Part shown: piece by piece, positions 32,971 through 39,634 of the stretch | Layout of the letters: every line of letters begins with the position of its first letter | Numbering within the stretch: position 1 is the stretch's first letter | Virus record (IMG/VR): IMGVR_UViG_3300031576_000096 | Coordinates: 1-45,387 of that record | DNA: 45,387 nucleotides | Origin: a virus | Reading direction: 5' to 3' (one strand) | Made by a program: the position numbers and the translations under genes | Notes under the pieces: model-generated | Seen by the model: only the letters and a program-made list of their open reading frames with translations | Told to the model about the DNA's origin: nothing | Databases searched by the model: none

Positions 32971-33739
32971 ACAAAATATTAGGATTAACTTGACCTGGAA
33001 GATTGTCTATAAATCTTTGTATGTCATATGATGAAGTGCAGAATCCCAAATATCCTCCTTTTGCCACTCCTCTACCAAAGTTTACTATACCTATTACTTT
33101 GCCATTGGATAATAGTAATGGGCCTCCAGAATTTCCACCTATTATATCAGTATCTGTTTGAATGGCATTATATATTACAAATCCTGGACCTATTATTTCC
33201 TTCCTCAATGCGGAAATTACCCCGCTAGTAATTGAATATTTTAAACCCAATGGATGCCCAATTAATATAACCTGTTCACCTATTTTTACCTTTTCTAAAT
33301 TCGCTAAAGCAAGTATTTTATACTCCGGTTCTGGAGAATTTAAATCTTGCTTATCCGTAATTTCTAGCAAGGCCAGATCTCTTCCTTCATCTAGTGTAAT
33401 TAATTTAGCTGTATATCTGACACCATTTATAAATTCCACTGTAATCGAAGAATTACTAGATACTATATGAGCAGCTGTAATTATCTGTGGTTTACCGTCT
33501 ACTACCTTAATTACAAATCCTGATCCAAATATAGACAATAGCCCTTCTTCAGACATTCTGGTAGTAGAAATATATACAATACCTGCTTTAGAATTTTTAT
33601 ATACTTTAGCTGAATTAAAAAATCCTACTATAATCTGATCTTCGGGAAGTGGATTATCATAACTTGGTAAATTGCTTGTAGTTTTGCACCCTGAACTTAA
33701 AATCGTTAAAGCTAATATACCAATTAATAATTTCTTCAT
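32960..33739 (-). CDS. lipoprotein trypsin-like serine protease (HtrA/DegP-type)
   Basis: N-terminal lipoprotein signal: basic KK, hydrophobic LLIGILALTIL, lipobox LSSGC with Cys18. The mature part is a chymotrypsin-fold protease with all catalytic residues: H91 in ITAAHIV, D121 in DEGRDLALLEI, S204 in IGGNSGGPLL, as in HtrA/DegP proteases. No PDZ domain follows. The 259-residue protein should be exported and lipid-anchored, facing the periplasm or cell surface. GAGGAG site. It sits before the terminase genes and after the repeat-rich region, and could act in superinfection exclusion, envelope remodelling or virion processing; none is proven. Confidence 0.85.
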   Translation of the reverse strand: MKKLLIGILALTILSSGCKTTSNLPSYDNPLPEDQIIVGFFNSAKVYKNSKAGIVYISTTRMSEEGLLSIFGSGFVIKVVDGKPQIITAAHIVSSNSSITVEFINGVRYTAKLITLDEGRDLALLEITDKQDLNSPEPEYKILALANLEKVKIGEQVILIGHPLGLKYSITSGVISALRKEIIGPGFVIYNAIQTDTDIIGGNSGGPLLLSNGKVIGIVNFGRGVAKGGYLGFCTSSYDIQRFIDNLPGQVNPNILYVE

Positions 33740-34255
33740 ATTACTCCTCTTTGATAAAATCTACGAATTTGTACCATAGTCTTATAATGATATTAAACAT
33801 AGTATTTATTATATTACAACATTTCGCCAAACAGCAGTGAAAGGTATATAAATAATAGGCTTTAGCATATATAAAAAATTTTTAATAGTACTACACTTTT
33901 TCATATATCCCTTCTTACACACATATGTGGTCACACATAGTTCTTATAAACCCAGCGCTCCGTCTGGGTGGCACATGGTATGGAGACTATCCGCTAAAGC
34001 TAGTAATACCGCTCAAGCCCCAGCCTTGCTTTAGCGTTAACCGATTCTTAAGTCAGTTTAACAACTCGCTAAAGCTATTCTCTTTTTGTAATTTATCAGC
34101 AATAAAACATAGGTCATAACATACACGCTCAAGCTAGAACATTCATTGTAGGCCTTGCTAGAGGCCTCTAAATCTTAATAATTAGGGGTATAGTAGGCTT
34201 TAGCGTTTAGGCTTTAGCGTATATATCTTATTTGAACCAATAAATCAATAGTTAT
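33740..34255. other. non-coding repeat-rich region, candidate replication origin or control RNA
   Basis: Over 500 bases with no convincing gene; a 64-codon rightward frame here (33925-34119) has no ribosome-binding site and reads through the repeats. The protease end is very AT-rich (about 33770-33900); the middle (33930-34160) is clearly richer in G+C. Contents: seven to eight copies of a GCTTTAGC(G)/CGCT(A/C)AAGC repeat, a perfect CACATATGTG palindrome (33920-33929), a 6-bp hairpin ACCCAG-8-CTGGGT (33950-33969) and GGCCT-6-AGGCC (about 34151-34166). Iterons beside an AT-rich tract resemble an origin; a structured RNA or packaging site would also fit. Confidence 0.55.
33858..34219. repeat. 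cluster of CGCTAAAGC / GCTTTAGCG repeats
   Basis: Exact 9-base copies at 33992-34000, 34028-34036 (inverted), 34067-34075, 34197-34205 (inverted) and 34211-34219 (inverted). Near copies: GCTTTAGCA at 33858 and CGCTCAAGC at 34010 and 34126. Further exact copies lie outside at 2100, 32069, 33302, 40689, 40755, 41460, 42538 and 44396. I saw none between about 6.5 and 31.7 kb, only 8-base cores. Confidence 0.7.
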
Positions 34256-34369
34256 CTATGTATGGCTATCTATAAATCGTTCAATGTAGAGCCTGTAAAC
34301 GGTGTCTATTTGTAATGCTTCAATTAAGATTAGTATATCTATTAGTCTTTTTATATATTGCTTAGTCAT
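34256..34369 (-). CDS. small leaderless gene, 37 aa
   Basis: ATG 34369 lies exactly 6 bases after a TATAAT box (complement of 34376-34381), so the mRNA probably starts at the start codon; no ribosome-binding site exists upstream. Product MTKQYIKRLIDILILIEALQ... is a helical, partly hydrophobic peptide with a polar end (RFIDSHT). Unknown function. Support rests on the exact spacing shared with four other genes. Confidence 0.5.
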   Translation of the reverse strand: MTKQYIKRLIDILILIEALQIDTVYRLYIERFIDSHT

Positions 34370-34375
34370 ACCAGT

Positions 34376-34381
34376 ATTATA
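34376..34381 (-). promoter_or_regulatory. -10 box for leaderless 37-aa gene
   Basis: Leftward strand reads TGGGTATAAT, with 6 bases to ATG 34369. The upstream TTAA/CTTAAC element of the early class is absent; the TG before the box suggests an extended -10 promoter. Confidence 0.5.
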
Positions 34382-34390
34382 CCCATACAC

Positions 34391-34426
34391 CAAAAATAAT
34401 AACCCTAGACTTTGTTAAATCTAGGG
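34391..34426 (-). terminator. rho-independent terminator
   Basis: CCCTAGA/TCTAGGG arms (34403-34409 and 34420-34426) with two further inner pairs and a short loop, followed on the leftward strand by TTATTATTTTT. It ends the transcript of the 56-residue gene just before the promoter of the 37-residue gene. Confidence 0.7.
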
Positions 34427-34466
34427 CCATCATTTACCAGCTTGCTTTGTTATTTTATCTGGCTTG

Positions 34467-34637
34467 TTACCTTATTGTACCTTTAGTTTTAATATTATAA
34501 TCAAACCATGTTCTTATATATAATTCTCTAGTAATATGTAATTCTTTAAAGGATTTAGCGTCCGATATGTGGTTAAACGTAGCTATTTTATTAAAGCTCT
34601 TATCGTGTACTACAAACATATCATTTTTATTATTCAT
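34467..34637 (-). CDS. small leaderless gene, 56 aa
   Basis: ATG 34637 lies 6 bases after the -10 position of an early-type promoter and has no ribosome-binding site. Product MNNKNDMFVVHDKSFNKIAT... is polar with a basic, aromatic helix (KELHITRELYIRTWFDYNIK). It is followed by a terminator at 34391-34426, making a single-gene transcription unit. Unknown function. Confidence 0.6.
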   Translation of the reverse strand: MNNKNDMFVVHDKSFNKIATFNHISDAKSFKELHITRELYIRTWFDYNIKTKGTIR

Positions 34638-34643
34638 GTAGTT

Positions 34644-34675
34644 AGCTTATCATACCTTAGTTAAGAATATATTAT
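34644..34675 (-). promoter_or_regulatory. early promoter, degenerate -10 copy
   Basis: Leftward strand: ATAA, 6 bases, CTTAACT, 7 bases, GA, TAAGCT (complement of 34644-34649), then 6 bases to ATG 34637. Spacing is identical to the other early promoters, but the -10 hexamer is weak, so it may be less active or need an activator. Confidence 0.55.
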
Positions 34676-34860
34676 ATTTCCTCTAATCGCTGTACTTCTT
34701 TTAATATCTCCAATGTTTGTAAGTCATTTAACTCTGTTGTTTCATTTTGTTTTAATAACTTATCTATATAACGTGATAACCTATCATAACTATCGCACTT
34801 ACCACGAATTAACCATAAGTAGTAAATTAGTGCTTCATTGTTTGTCGGTAATTCTATCAT
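34672..34860 (-). CDS. small leaderless gene, 62 aa
   Basis: I start at ATG 34860 (MIELPTNNEAL) because the early promoter -10 box TATACT ends 6 bases before it; the frame is open farther up, but that region is the promoter. No ribosome-binding site lies between. Acidic helical product (SRYIDKLLKQNETTELNDLQ, LEILKEVQRLEEI), probably a small coiled coil. Function unknown. Confidence 0.65.
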   Translation of the reverse strand: MIELPTNNEALIYYLWLIRGKCDSYDRLSRYIDKLLKQNETTELNDLQTLEILKEVQRLEEI

Positions 34861-34866
34861 ATCTTT

Positions 34867-34898
34867 AGTATACCTCATTATTATTAAGACAAGGTTAA
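34867..34898 (-). promoter_or_regulatory. early promoter, shared bipartite type
   Basis: Leftward strand: TTAA, CCTTGT, CTTAATA, ATAATGA, GG, TATACT (complement of 34867-34872), then AAAGAT and ATG 34860. Spacing matches the consensus exactly. Confidence 0.75.
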
Positions 34899-34956
34899 TC
34901 ACTCCATAGCCTAACATAAAATAACATCATTACCCCTAATAGTATTATTAATTCAT

Positions 34957-35772
34957 TCATAACATCATATACTCAGCTTTAGGAATACTAGTAGGATAAC
35001 CATACTGCCATATATCATCTAGTTCATCAGGTAGTAATTCTCTTTTTAAATATTTAGACCACTTATCTATTTCCTTATCATATATACCATCATTTTTATA
35101 ATCATAATCATCATAATCTAACCATTTATCGTATTTATAATTATAAGTATTTGTGTAAGTACTTAAATTACCATAGTCGTGATAGTTTGTATACTTTGTT
35201 AAAAATGACTGATTAGAATAATATATACCGTTATCTTGTATAAAATTACCATATCCATTTATCTCTACTTTATTATATCTCATTACTATAACCTTTTGAT
35301 AGCCAATATCTCTAATAAACTCATCATCCTGTTTAATTGACTTCAGTACTGCCATAATCCTACTATCGGATATAGGAGCTTTATTTAGTTCTAATATATC
35401 AGAGGTACTAAGTCTATTCTCATTATAGGCTTGCTCTAGTAAAGTACCGCAATCTGATAAGTGGCCATTGTGAAATAAAACATCATTAGAGACTTTACCA
35501 CTTAAGACTATAGGTGATGTACTATCTATTAAAAATGGATGTATTAATTCTTTACAAGTAACCCCTGAAGTAGTAAACCTAAAATGTATTGTAAACGGTA
35601 AATTAATACTACTTACTAACTTTCTTAATTGTTTTAATTTTAATCCTTTTTTAATTATTAATTGGTTATTCTCATAGTAGCCTATACCGATACCATCATT
35701 ATTCTGCCTCTGAGCTTTTTTTAATATAATGTTACTTGGTTTTTTATCTTTACAAACTAATATTACACACAT
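34957..35772 (-). CDS. class II glutamine amidotransferase-like (Ntn hydrolase)
   Basis: MCVILVC places the nucleophile Cys2 directly after Met, as class II glutaminases require. Further family residues follow: NNDGIGIGYY (24-33), HFRFTTSG with R65, and LFHNGHLSD with the oxyanion-hole Asn102-Gly103. This domain hydrolyses glutamine to release ammonia. After about residue 170 comes an unusual Tyr/Asp/Asn-rich segment (DYGNLSTYTNTYNYKYDKWL) and no synthetase domain, so the ammonia acceptor enzyme must be separate. The amidoligase gene overlaps its start by 10 bases and is the obvious partner. Confidence 0.82.
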   Translation of the reverse strand: MCVILVCKDKKPSNIILKKAQRQNNDGIGIGYYENNQLIIKKGLKLKQLRKLVSSINLPFTIHFRFTTSGVTCKELIHPFLIDSTSPIVLSGKVSNDVLFHNGHLSDCGTLLEQAYNENRLSTSDILELNKAPISDSRIMAVLKSIKQDDEFIRDIGYQKVIVMRYNKVEINGYGNFIQDNGIYYSNQSFLTKYTNYHDYGNLSTYTNTYNYKYDKWLDYDDYDYKNDGIYDKEIDKWSKYLKRELLPDELDDIWQYGYPTSIPKAEYMML

Positions 35773-36596
35773 ACTTTTATTACCTCGTTATCCTCTATTT
35801 CATTATCTGGCATAATCTCACCTACATTTATTACAAATCTTTCAGTTTTAACTAGCTCATGTTTGTTAGTATGGATATAACTCTCAACTATACTCAAGTA
35901 GGCCATTATGGCATTAATAGCAGTATCTTTATACTTAAAAGCTGGAAATAATCTACATTCTAAAGTACCATGTAAACTGTAACAATAGTTTAATTGAGAA
36001 TACCTTGTACTACCTTTACCAGCATCATTAGTTTGTATTTGTGGCCTAAATACATCAGTACAAAATGTATTTGAACCTTCTAACCTATTCCAAAAATGTT
36101 TGTTAGTTATATTTTTATCAGCATATTCTACTATCATTTTTTTAAAATAAGTATTAAACTTACTTGACATAAGTAAAGAATAATAGTTTTTTTGTTTTAG
36201 GCTAATGTGTATATGTAAGCCACAAGTAGAGTTAGTTTTATCAGGGTAATTGTCATTTACGTATACTATCAAGTCCTGTACTTTAGTTATGGGATTAGAA
36301 CGTGTTTCACCTATTAGGCCTGCTTCTTCTACTGTACCATCATAAGTATAGCATATTTCACAACCAAGATCACCACAACCGCAATCATTACCATCATTGT
36401 AAATATAATCATCATCATTGATACGGCCACTGTTATTAAAATGTACTGAGCCATCATAACAAAATCTAGATATTTGTCCCCTATTTCTTATAAGCCATTG
36501 TCCTTCTATTTCTAAACCAATAGCTTTAATGTATTTAAGTTTAAGTAAACTATAAGAAAATATGTTTGTTGATGTTATATGATTTAGCTTACTCAT
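35763..36596 (-). CDS. amidoligase (COOH-NH2 ligase, GCS/GS-like)
   Basis: Key features of the amidoligase family: AIGLEIEGQW (E29, E31) near the start, FCYDGSVHF, GETRSNP, TNSTCGLHIHISLKQ, NRLEGSNTF and the closing GTLECRLFPAF. These belong to the glutamine-synthetase-like ATP-dependent ligase fold that joins an amine to a carboxyl group. An extra cysteine-rich insertion (NDCGCGDLGCEICY, about residues 69-82) may bind metal. At 277 residues it is full length. Overlaps the upstream 158-residue gene by 8 bases and the amidotransferase by 10, a tight operon. The substrate could be a peptide, protein or small acid; it is not predictable here. Confidence 0.85.
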   Translation of the reverse strand: MSKLNHITSTNIFSYSLLKLKYIKAIGLEIEGQWLIRNRGQISRFCYDGSVHFNNSGRINDDDYIYNDGNDCGCGDLGCEICYTYDGTVEEAGLIGETRSNPITKVQDLIVYVNDNYPDKTNSTCGLHIHISLKQKNYYSLLMSSKFNTYFKKMIVEYADKNITNKHFWNRLEGSNTFCTDVFRPQIQTNDAGKGSTRYSQLNYCYSLHGTLECRLFPAFKYKDTAINAIMAYLSIVESYIHTNKHELVKTERFVINVGEIMPDNEIEDNEVIKVCV

Positions 36597-37065
36597 TAGT
36601 ATCGCCAGCTTTATCTAACATTAGAACTCTTTTACCTTGCTTATCACTAATGAACGTTACAAATATACGTCTAGATACTTCTAATAACATATTTACACAT
36701 ATTTTTAATTTATCATAAGCTATTGGTGTTTTAACTATAAAAGTAAAGCCTTCTTTTAACTTACTTGAAAATAGAGGTAGTACATTATAATCAATATCAT
36801 CTAGCATTAAGGTTTTAATGTTATGTACAAATCTTACATCCATATCTTTATATAGGTTTTCAATGGCTCTAGTAGGTGTATAAAATCTATCATCTGAGCC
36901 CGTTACTGATGTCGTACCTAAAGGTATTTGCTCATACCATACAGGTAGTATATCTGATTGTATAGTTATATAAGTATTTCCTCTTTCTCTTTTATATGAT
37001 ATTACTACTAATGGATTGTCATTTTGATTTAAGGTTACTGATTTTTGTATTACTGTACCTAACAT
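36589..37065 (-). CDS. hypothetical protein, first gene of amidoligase operon, 158 aa
   Basis: Overlaps the amidoligase start by 8 bases and follows a strong early promoter and AGAAGG site. Mixed strand and helix: NPLVVISYKRERGNTYITIQ, TRAIENLYKDMDVRFVHNIK, FTFIVKTPIAYDKLKICVNM, then RRIFVTFISDKQGKRVLML. No known family. Constant coupling suggests it is the substrate, a carrier or a regulatory partner of the amidoligase system, but this is inference. Confidence 0.72.
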   Translation of the reverse strand: MLGTVIQKSVTLNQNDNPLVVISYKRERGNTYITIQSDILPVWYEQIPLGTTSVTGSDDRFYTPTRAIENLYKDMDVRFVHNIKTLMLDDIDYNVLPLFSSKLKEGFTFIVKTPIAYDKLKICVNMLLEVSRRIFVTFISDKQGKRVLMLDKAGDTNE

Positions 37066-37085
37066 ATTTTTATTACCTTCTAATC

Positions 37086-37117
37086 ATTATAACACACATC
37101 TGTTAAGACAATGTTAA
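37086..37117 (-). promoter_or_regulatory. early promoter of amidoligase operon
   Basis: Leftward strand: TTAA, CATTGT, CTTAACA, GATGTGT, GT, TATAAT (complement of 37086-37091), then GATTAGAAGG before ATG 37065. The -10 box is the closest to consensus of the set. Confidence 0.78.
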
Positions 37118-37119
37118 AG

Positions 37120-37290
37120 CTATTTGATTATTATCACTTGGTTATTTTTGGATAGTTCTTTTATTACTTCTAGTTTATGATGTTCATAATCAGCTTCTAA
37201 TGTCATTGTATGGTCTATTATTACAAACATATAGCCTATTAGAAGTATTATTCCAATTAGTGTTAAACATAACCATTTTGTATCGTTCAT
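37120..37290 (-). CDS. small membrane protein, 56 aa
   Basis: One transmembrane helix at about residues 5-26 (core WLCLTLIGIILLIGYMFVII), short N-terminus, then a charged helical tail (LEADYEHHKLEVIKELSKNN). Single-pass signal-anchor topology. The ribosome-binding site is weak (AGAGG about 12 bases upstream). Its end abuts the amidoligase operon promoter. Function unknown; an inner-membrane effector is possible. Confidence 0.6.
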   Translation of the reverse strand: MNDTKWLCLTLIGIILLIGYMFVIIDHTMTLEADYEHHKLEVIKELSKNNQVIIIK

Positions 37291-37305
37291 TTTTTAACCT
37301 CTATC

Positions 37306-37485
37306 TTATAAGTTATATTTCTTATTGCTATATCCATGCTTATCTAGTAGTTCTTTAAAGCTATCTTCAATAGAATAGTATTTCTCACCATTTAAAGGCT
37401 TACTAGTTAGCCTTTCTAGTTCTTCAGCTAGCTTAATTGCTAACATTCTATTTTTAGTATATTGCTTAATTTCTTTAAGTGACAT
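37306..37485 (-). CDS. hypothetical helical protein, 59 aa
   Basis: ATG 37485 follows TTGAAAGG and an early-type promoter at 37503-37534. The product is helical and charged (SLKEIKQYTKNRMLAIKLAE, SIEDSFKELLDKHGYSNKK). Two or three helices with no known motif. First gene of a short unit with the membrane protein. Confidence 0.65.
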   Translation of the reverse strand: MSLKEIKQYTKNRMLAIKLAEELERLTSKPLNGEKYYSIEDSFKELLDKHGYSNKKYNL

Positions 37486-37502
37486 AATAACCTTTCAATA
37501 TA

Positions 37503-37534
37503 GTTATACCATATTGTAGTTAAAGAAACACTAA
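37503..37534 (-). promoter_or_regulatory. early promoter, shared bipartite type
   Basis: Leftward strand: TTAG, TGTTTC, TTTAACT, ACAATAT, GG, TATAAC (complement of 37503-37508). Spacing is exact; the first base of CTTAAC is T. Leads to GAAAGG and ATG 37485. Confidence 0.7.
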
Positions 37535-37547
37535 GAAAATATTAAGT

Positions 37548-37709
37548 TTATTCTCTAACAATACATTTAATATAACAATCTCTAACACAAGCTTGCTGGT
37601 AATAATCATTACTACACCAATTAATACAAAAATCTATACAAGACAAGGTGCATATTTGTGTCAAAAAAGCTAATACTACAAGGTGCTTAATAATGTTATA
37701 ATAATACAT
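37548..37709 (-). CDS. cysteine-periodic secreted-looking peptide, 53 aa
   Basis: A hydrophobic N-terminal segment (about residues 5-19, NIIKHLVVLAFLTQI) looks like a signal peptide or anchor. It is followed by seven cysteines at 20, 24, 28, 32, 41, 45 and 49: four with CX3C spacing, an 8-residue turn (SNDYYQQA), then three more with CX3C spacing. Cysteines at i and i+4 lie on one face of a helix, so two antiparallel helices could be cross-linked as a disulphide hairpin or coordinate metal. ATG 37709 overlaps the upstream gene by 14 bases, and its ribosome-binding site is poor. Likely exported effector or toxin-like peptide; no family recognised. Confidence 0.62.
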   Translation of the reverse strand: MYYYNIIKHLVVLAFLTQICTLSCIDFCINWCSNDYYQQACVRDCYIKCIVRE

Positions 37710-38085
37710 ATTTTTTACAATACGCCTTCATGAATGCTTCTTGATATTCTCTTACTTTTATAGAAGGGTTATGGCTATAAGCTTCTAACATGTCCTCAAT
37801 AATCCATTCTATTGTCTTATACTGGATAACATTCTTAGCTTTGTGTGTATCTGATAATGTATGAAGTATTCTCTTTAAGATTATACCAGTTTCCAAGTGA
37901 GAGTCAATAGAAACATCTAGCACATCATATAGTAATATATCTGGTTTTGTTTGTAGTAATGTATCAATAGCTTTAATATGTAATTCATAGGTTAATCTTA
38001 TTTCCTCAGATTCCTGTACATGGGTTAAAGGAAAATCTTTTTTTAAGTTAAACAGACTCTTTAAGAAATTGATTAATTTCTTCAT
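37696..38085 (-). CDS. hypothetical helical protein, 129 aa
   Basis: Basic amphipathic start (MKKLINFLKSLFNLKKD), then predicted helices throughout (EEIRLTYELHIKAIDTLLQT, TIEWIIEDMLEAYSHN). No known domain. Overlaps both the upstream (38 bases) and downstream (14 bases) genes. Part of the early leftward operon that follows the sigma factor. Confidence 0.65.
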   Translation of the reverse strand: MKKLINFLKSLFNLKKDFPLTHVQESEEIRLTYELHIKAIDTLLQTKPDILLYDVLDVSIDSHLETGIILKRILHTLSDTHKAKNVIQYKTIEWIIEDMLEAYSHNPSIKVREYQEAFMKAYCKKYVLL

Positions 38086-38296
38086 TTATTACCCTCACTT
38101 TGTATTTACCGTATTTATAAAAACTCTTTTTAACTGCTTCTGTAGCTTCAATTATATTAGCCAAATGTAGGGTTACAAGGTGCTTTCTAGCTTCCTCTAT
38201 ACCACTTATTCTAACACAGTTTAATATATGATGCTTAGCTATCAACTCATTTGTATAATATCTAAGTGCTTTGCAAACTTTACAATTTGTATCCAT
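38048..38296 (-). CDS. hypothetical protein with CxxC motif, 82 aa
   Basis: I start at ATG 38296 (MDTNCKVCKALRYY), 10 bases after AAGGAG; ATG 38305 (three codons earlier) is too close to that site. NCKVCK gives one CxxC pair, with H24/H25 (AKHHILNC) and C29 as possible further ligands. Mostly helical. Function unknown. Confidence 0.63.
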   Translation of the reverse strand: MDTNCKVCKALRYYTNELIAKHHILNCVRISGIEEARKHLVTLHLANIIEATEAVKKSFYKYGKYKVRVINEEINQFLKESV

Positions 38297-38301
38297 TTCA
38301 A

Positions 38302-38490
38302 TCATTCTCCTTGTTTTATCAATTTTAAAAACTCCTTAGTTTGCTTTGAAATCTCATTTATTCCCTTTGTATTCCACCATTGACATAACTCATTTTTTGA
38401 TATTTGATTATCATCTATTGCAGATTGTAACTTTAAAATGGCATTATCCAACTTACATTCTTTGCTTGTCATATTCCAACTTGTTTTCAT
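38302..38490 (-). CDS. hypothetical helical protein, 62 aa
   Basis: Polar helical protein (KLDNAILKLQSAIDDNQISK, NEISKQTKEFLKLIKQ) with two tryptophans in CQWWNTKG. Begins 4 bases after the stop of the upstream 43-residue gene, whose 3' end holds an AAAGGAG site. No family seen. Confidence 0.63.
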   Translation of the reverse strand: MKTSWNMTSKECKLDNAILKLQSAIDDNQISKNELCQWWNTKGINEISKQTKEFLKLIKQGE

Positions 38491-38494
38491 TAGT

Positions 38495-38626
38495 TTACTC
38501 CTTTAACTCATTTACTTTACAACTACTAATCTCATAGCCTAATTTACTAAGGGCTTCTAACAAGTCCTCTTTAATAAACGGGTCATACTTAAAATAACAT
38601 TCAAGAATTAATGTTATTTGTTTCAT
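38495..38626 (-). CDS. small hypothetical protein, 43 aa
   Basis: ATG 38626 to TAA 38495. The product MKQITLILECYFKYDPFIKE... followed by a short helix (LLEALSKLGYEIS) and final strand has a beta-alpha-beta look. It overlaps the zinc-finger gene upstream by 26 bases, with AAAGG about 10 bases ahead. Small but well placed in the operon. Confidence 0.5.
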   Translation of the reverse strand: MKQITLILECYFKYDPFIKEDLLEALSKLGYEISSCKVNELKE

Positions 38627-38786
38627 TTTTATACCTTTCTAGCGCTTCACTATTACGTTTTCTTTTCAACTCATAAGACCAATTTATTTCCTCTTCCGTA
38701 CATTCACACAATTCACTAGACATGTCATCAGTAATTATATCCAAATCTTTAGAATACATTAAACAATTTGGGCAATGTATACTCAT
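38601..38786 (-). CDS. small zinc-finger-like protein, 61 aa
   Basis: HCPNC at residues 4-8 and CEC near 27-29 could form a small zinc site. The rest is charged helix (EEINWSYELKRKRNSEALER). ATG overlaps the sigma factor stop as ATGA, so the two are translated together. It may regulate the sigma factor (small co-transcribed partners often do), but there is no motif for that. Confidence 0.62.
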   Translation of the reverse strand: MSIHCPNCLMYSKDLDIITDDMSSELCECTEEEINWSYELKRKRNSEALERYKNETNNINS

Positions 38787-39634
38787 AATACATCACCTAT
38801 TATCTTTCTTATATCAGGATTATCTAGTTTCTTTTTAGCTCTAGTAAACATCTGCCTAGCACGTTCTTCTGTTATACATAATTTTATAGCAATTTCATCA
38901 AACTTAGGTTTATCACAATAGTAACCAAACATGTACTTAATAAGATATATTTCATGAGGCTCTAAATAATTATGTAAGATAGTATCTAAGTCATCTGATA
39001 ATTCTCTATTATCTACAGACTCCTCTAGGTTACAGTTGTCACTCAACATTTCTTCTATTGTTATATCTTCATCCGTACCAGCAACTTTCTCATTTGTAGA
39101 GATGGAACCTTGCACAGACTTTATAGCAGATTTTAATTTAACCACATTAACATGCAAAGAAGCCGCAATCTCCTCATCAGTTACTTCTCTACATACAAGG
39201 CTTTCTAATTCACCTCTTATAGTTAATGCCTTATTTGCTAATACTGCATGAGCAAAGGGTACTTTGTATGTTCCAGATTGCTCAGTTATTGCAACACCAA
39301 TTAATTTTCTAATCCAATTGTAAGCATAAGTACTAAATTGAATATCTTTTTTTACATTAAACTTTTCAACTGCTGTTTTTATACCTAAAGCGCCTTCTTG
39401 GCACAAATCTTCTAAGCCTACACCACGCCCTACATAATTTTTAGCAACACTTATAACTAGCTTCATATTATGTTTAACTAAAGTATCGAGGGCTTCTTTT
39501 ATACCAGATTGATAAGCTATAATCAAATCTAGTGTTTCATTTGGAGTTAATACTTTATGATGGGTAACAGATTCTAAATAATCTTTAATCTCTGGTCTTC
39601 TTAGTTCTTGTTTTAATGCTTCATAATTTCTCAT
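38783..39634 (-). CDS. sigma-70 family RNA polymerase sigma factor
   Basis: 283 residues with regions in order: 2.1-2.4 (LVISVAKNYVGRGVGLEDLC, QEGALGIKTAVEKF, QFSTYAYNWIRKLIGVAI), a region-3-like helix-turn-helix (TDEEIAASLHVNVVKL), and region 4 (DEIAIKLCITEERARQMFTR) that contacts the -35 site. Region 1.1 is absent. It should direct host RNA polymerase to phage promoters. Transcribed from an early-type promoter at 39835-39866 after a 61-residue gene. It may switch on the virion genes, whose upstream regions lack the early motif. Confidence 0.9.
   Translation of the reverse strand: MRNYEALKQELRRPEIKDYLESVTHHKVLTPNETLDLIIAYQSGIKEALDTLVKHNMKLVISVAKNYVGRGVGLEDLCQEGALGIKTAVEKFNVKKDIQFSTYAYNWIRKLIGVAITEQSGTYKVPFAHAVLANKALTIRGELESLVCREVTDEEIAASLHVNVVKLKSAIKSVQGSISTNEKVAGTDEDITIEEMLSDNCNLEESVDNRELSDDLDTILHNYLEPHEIYLIKYMFGYYCDKPKFDEIAIKLCITEERARQMFTRAKKKLDNPDIRKIIGDVL

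Noticed and set aside
33975-34000. Group I intron-like GGAGACTATCC / GATAGTCTCC core
   Set aside because: Only a short match to the catalytic core; no interrupted gene flanks it and no paired helices of the intron fold could be drawn. It is also not between the terminase halves.
33925-34119. 64-codon rightward frame in the repeat-rich region
   Set aside because: No ribosome-binding site, cysteine/proline-rich random-like product, and built from the non-coding repeats and hairpins.
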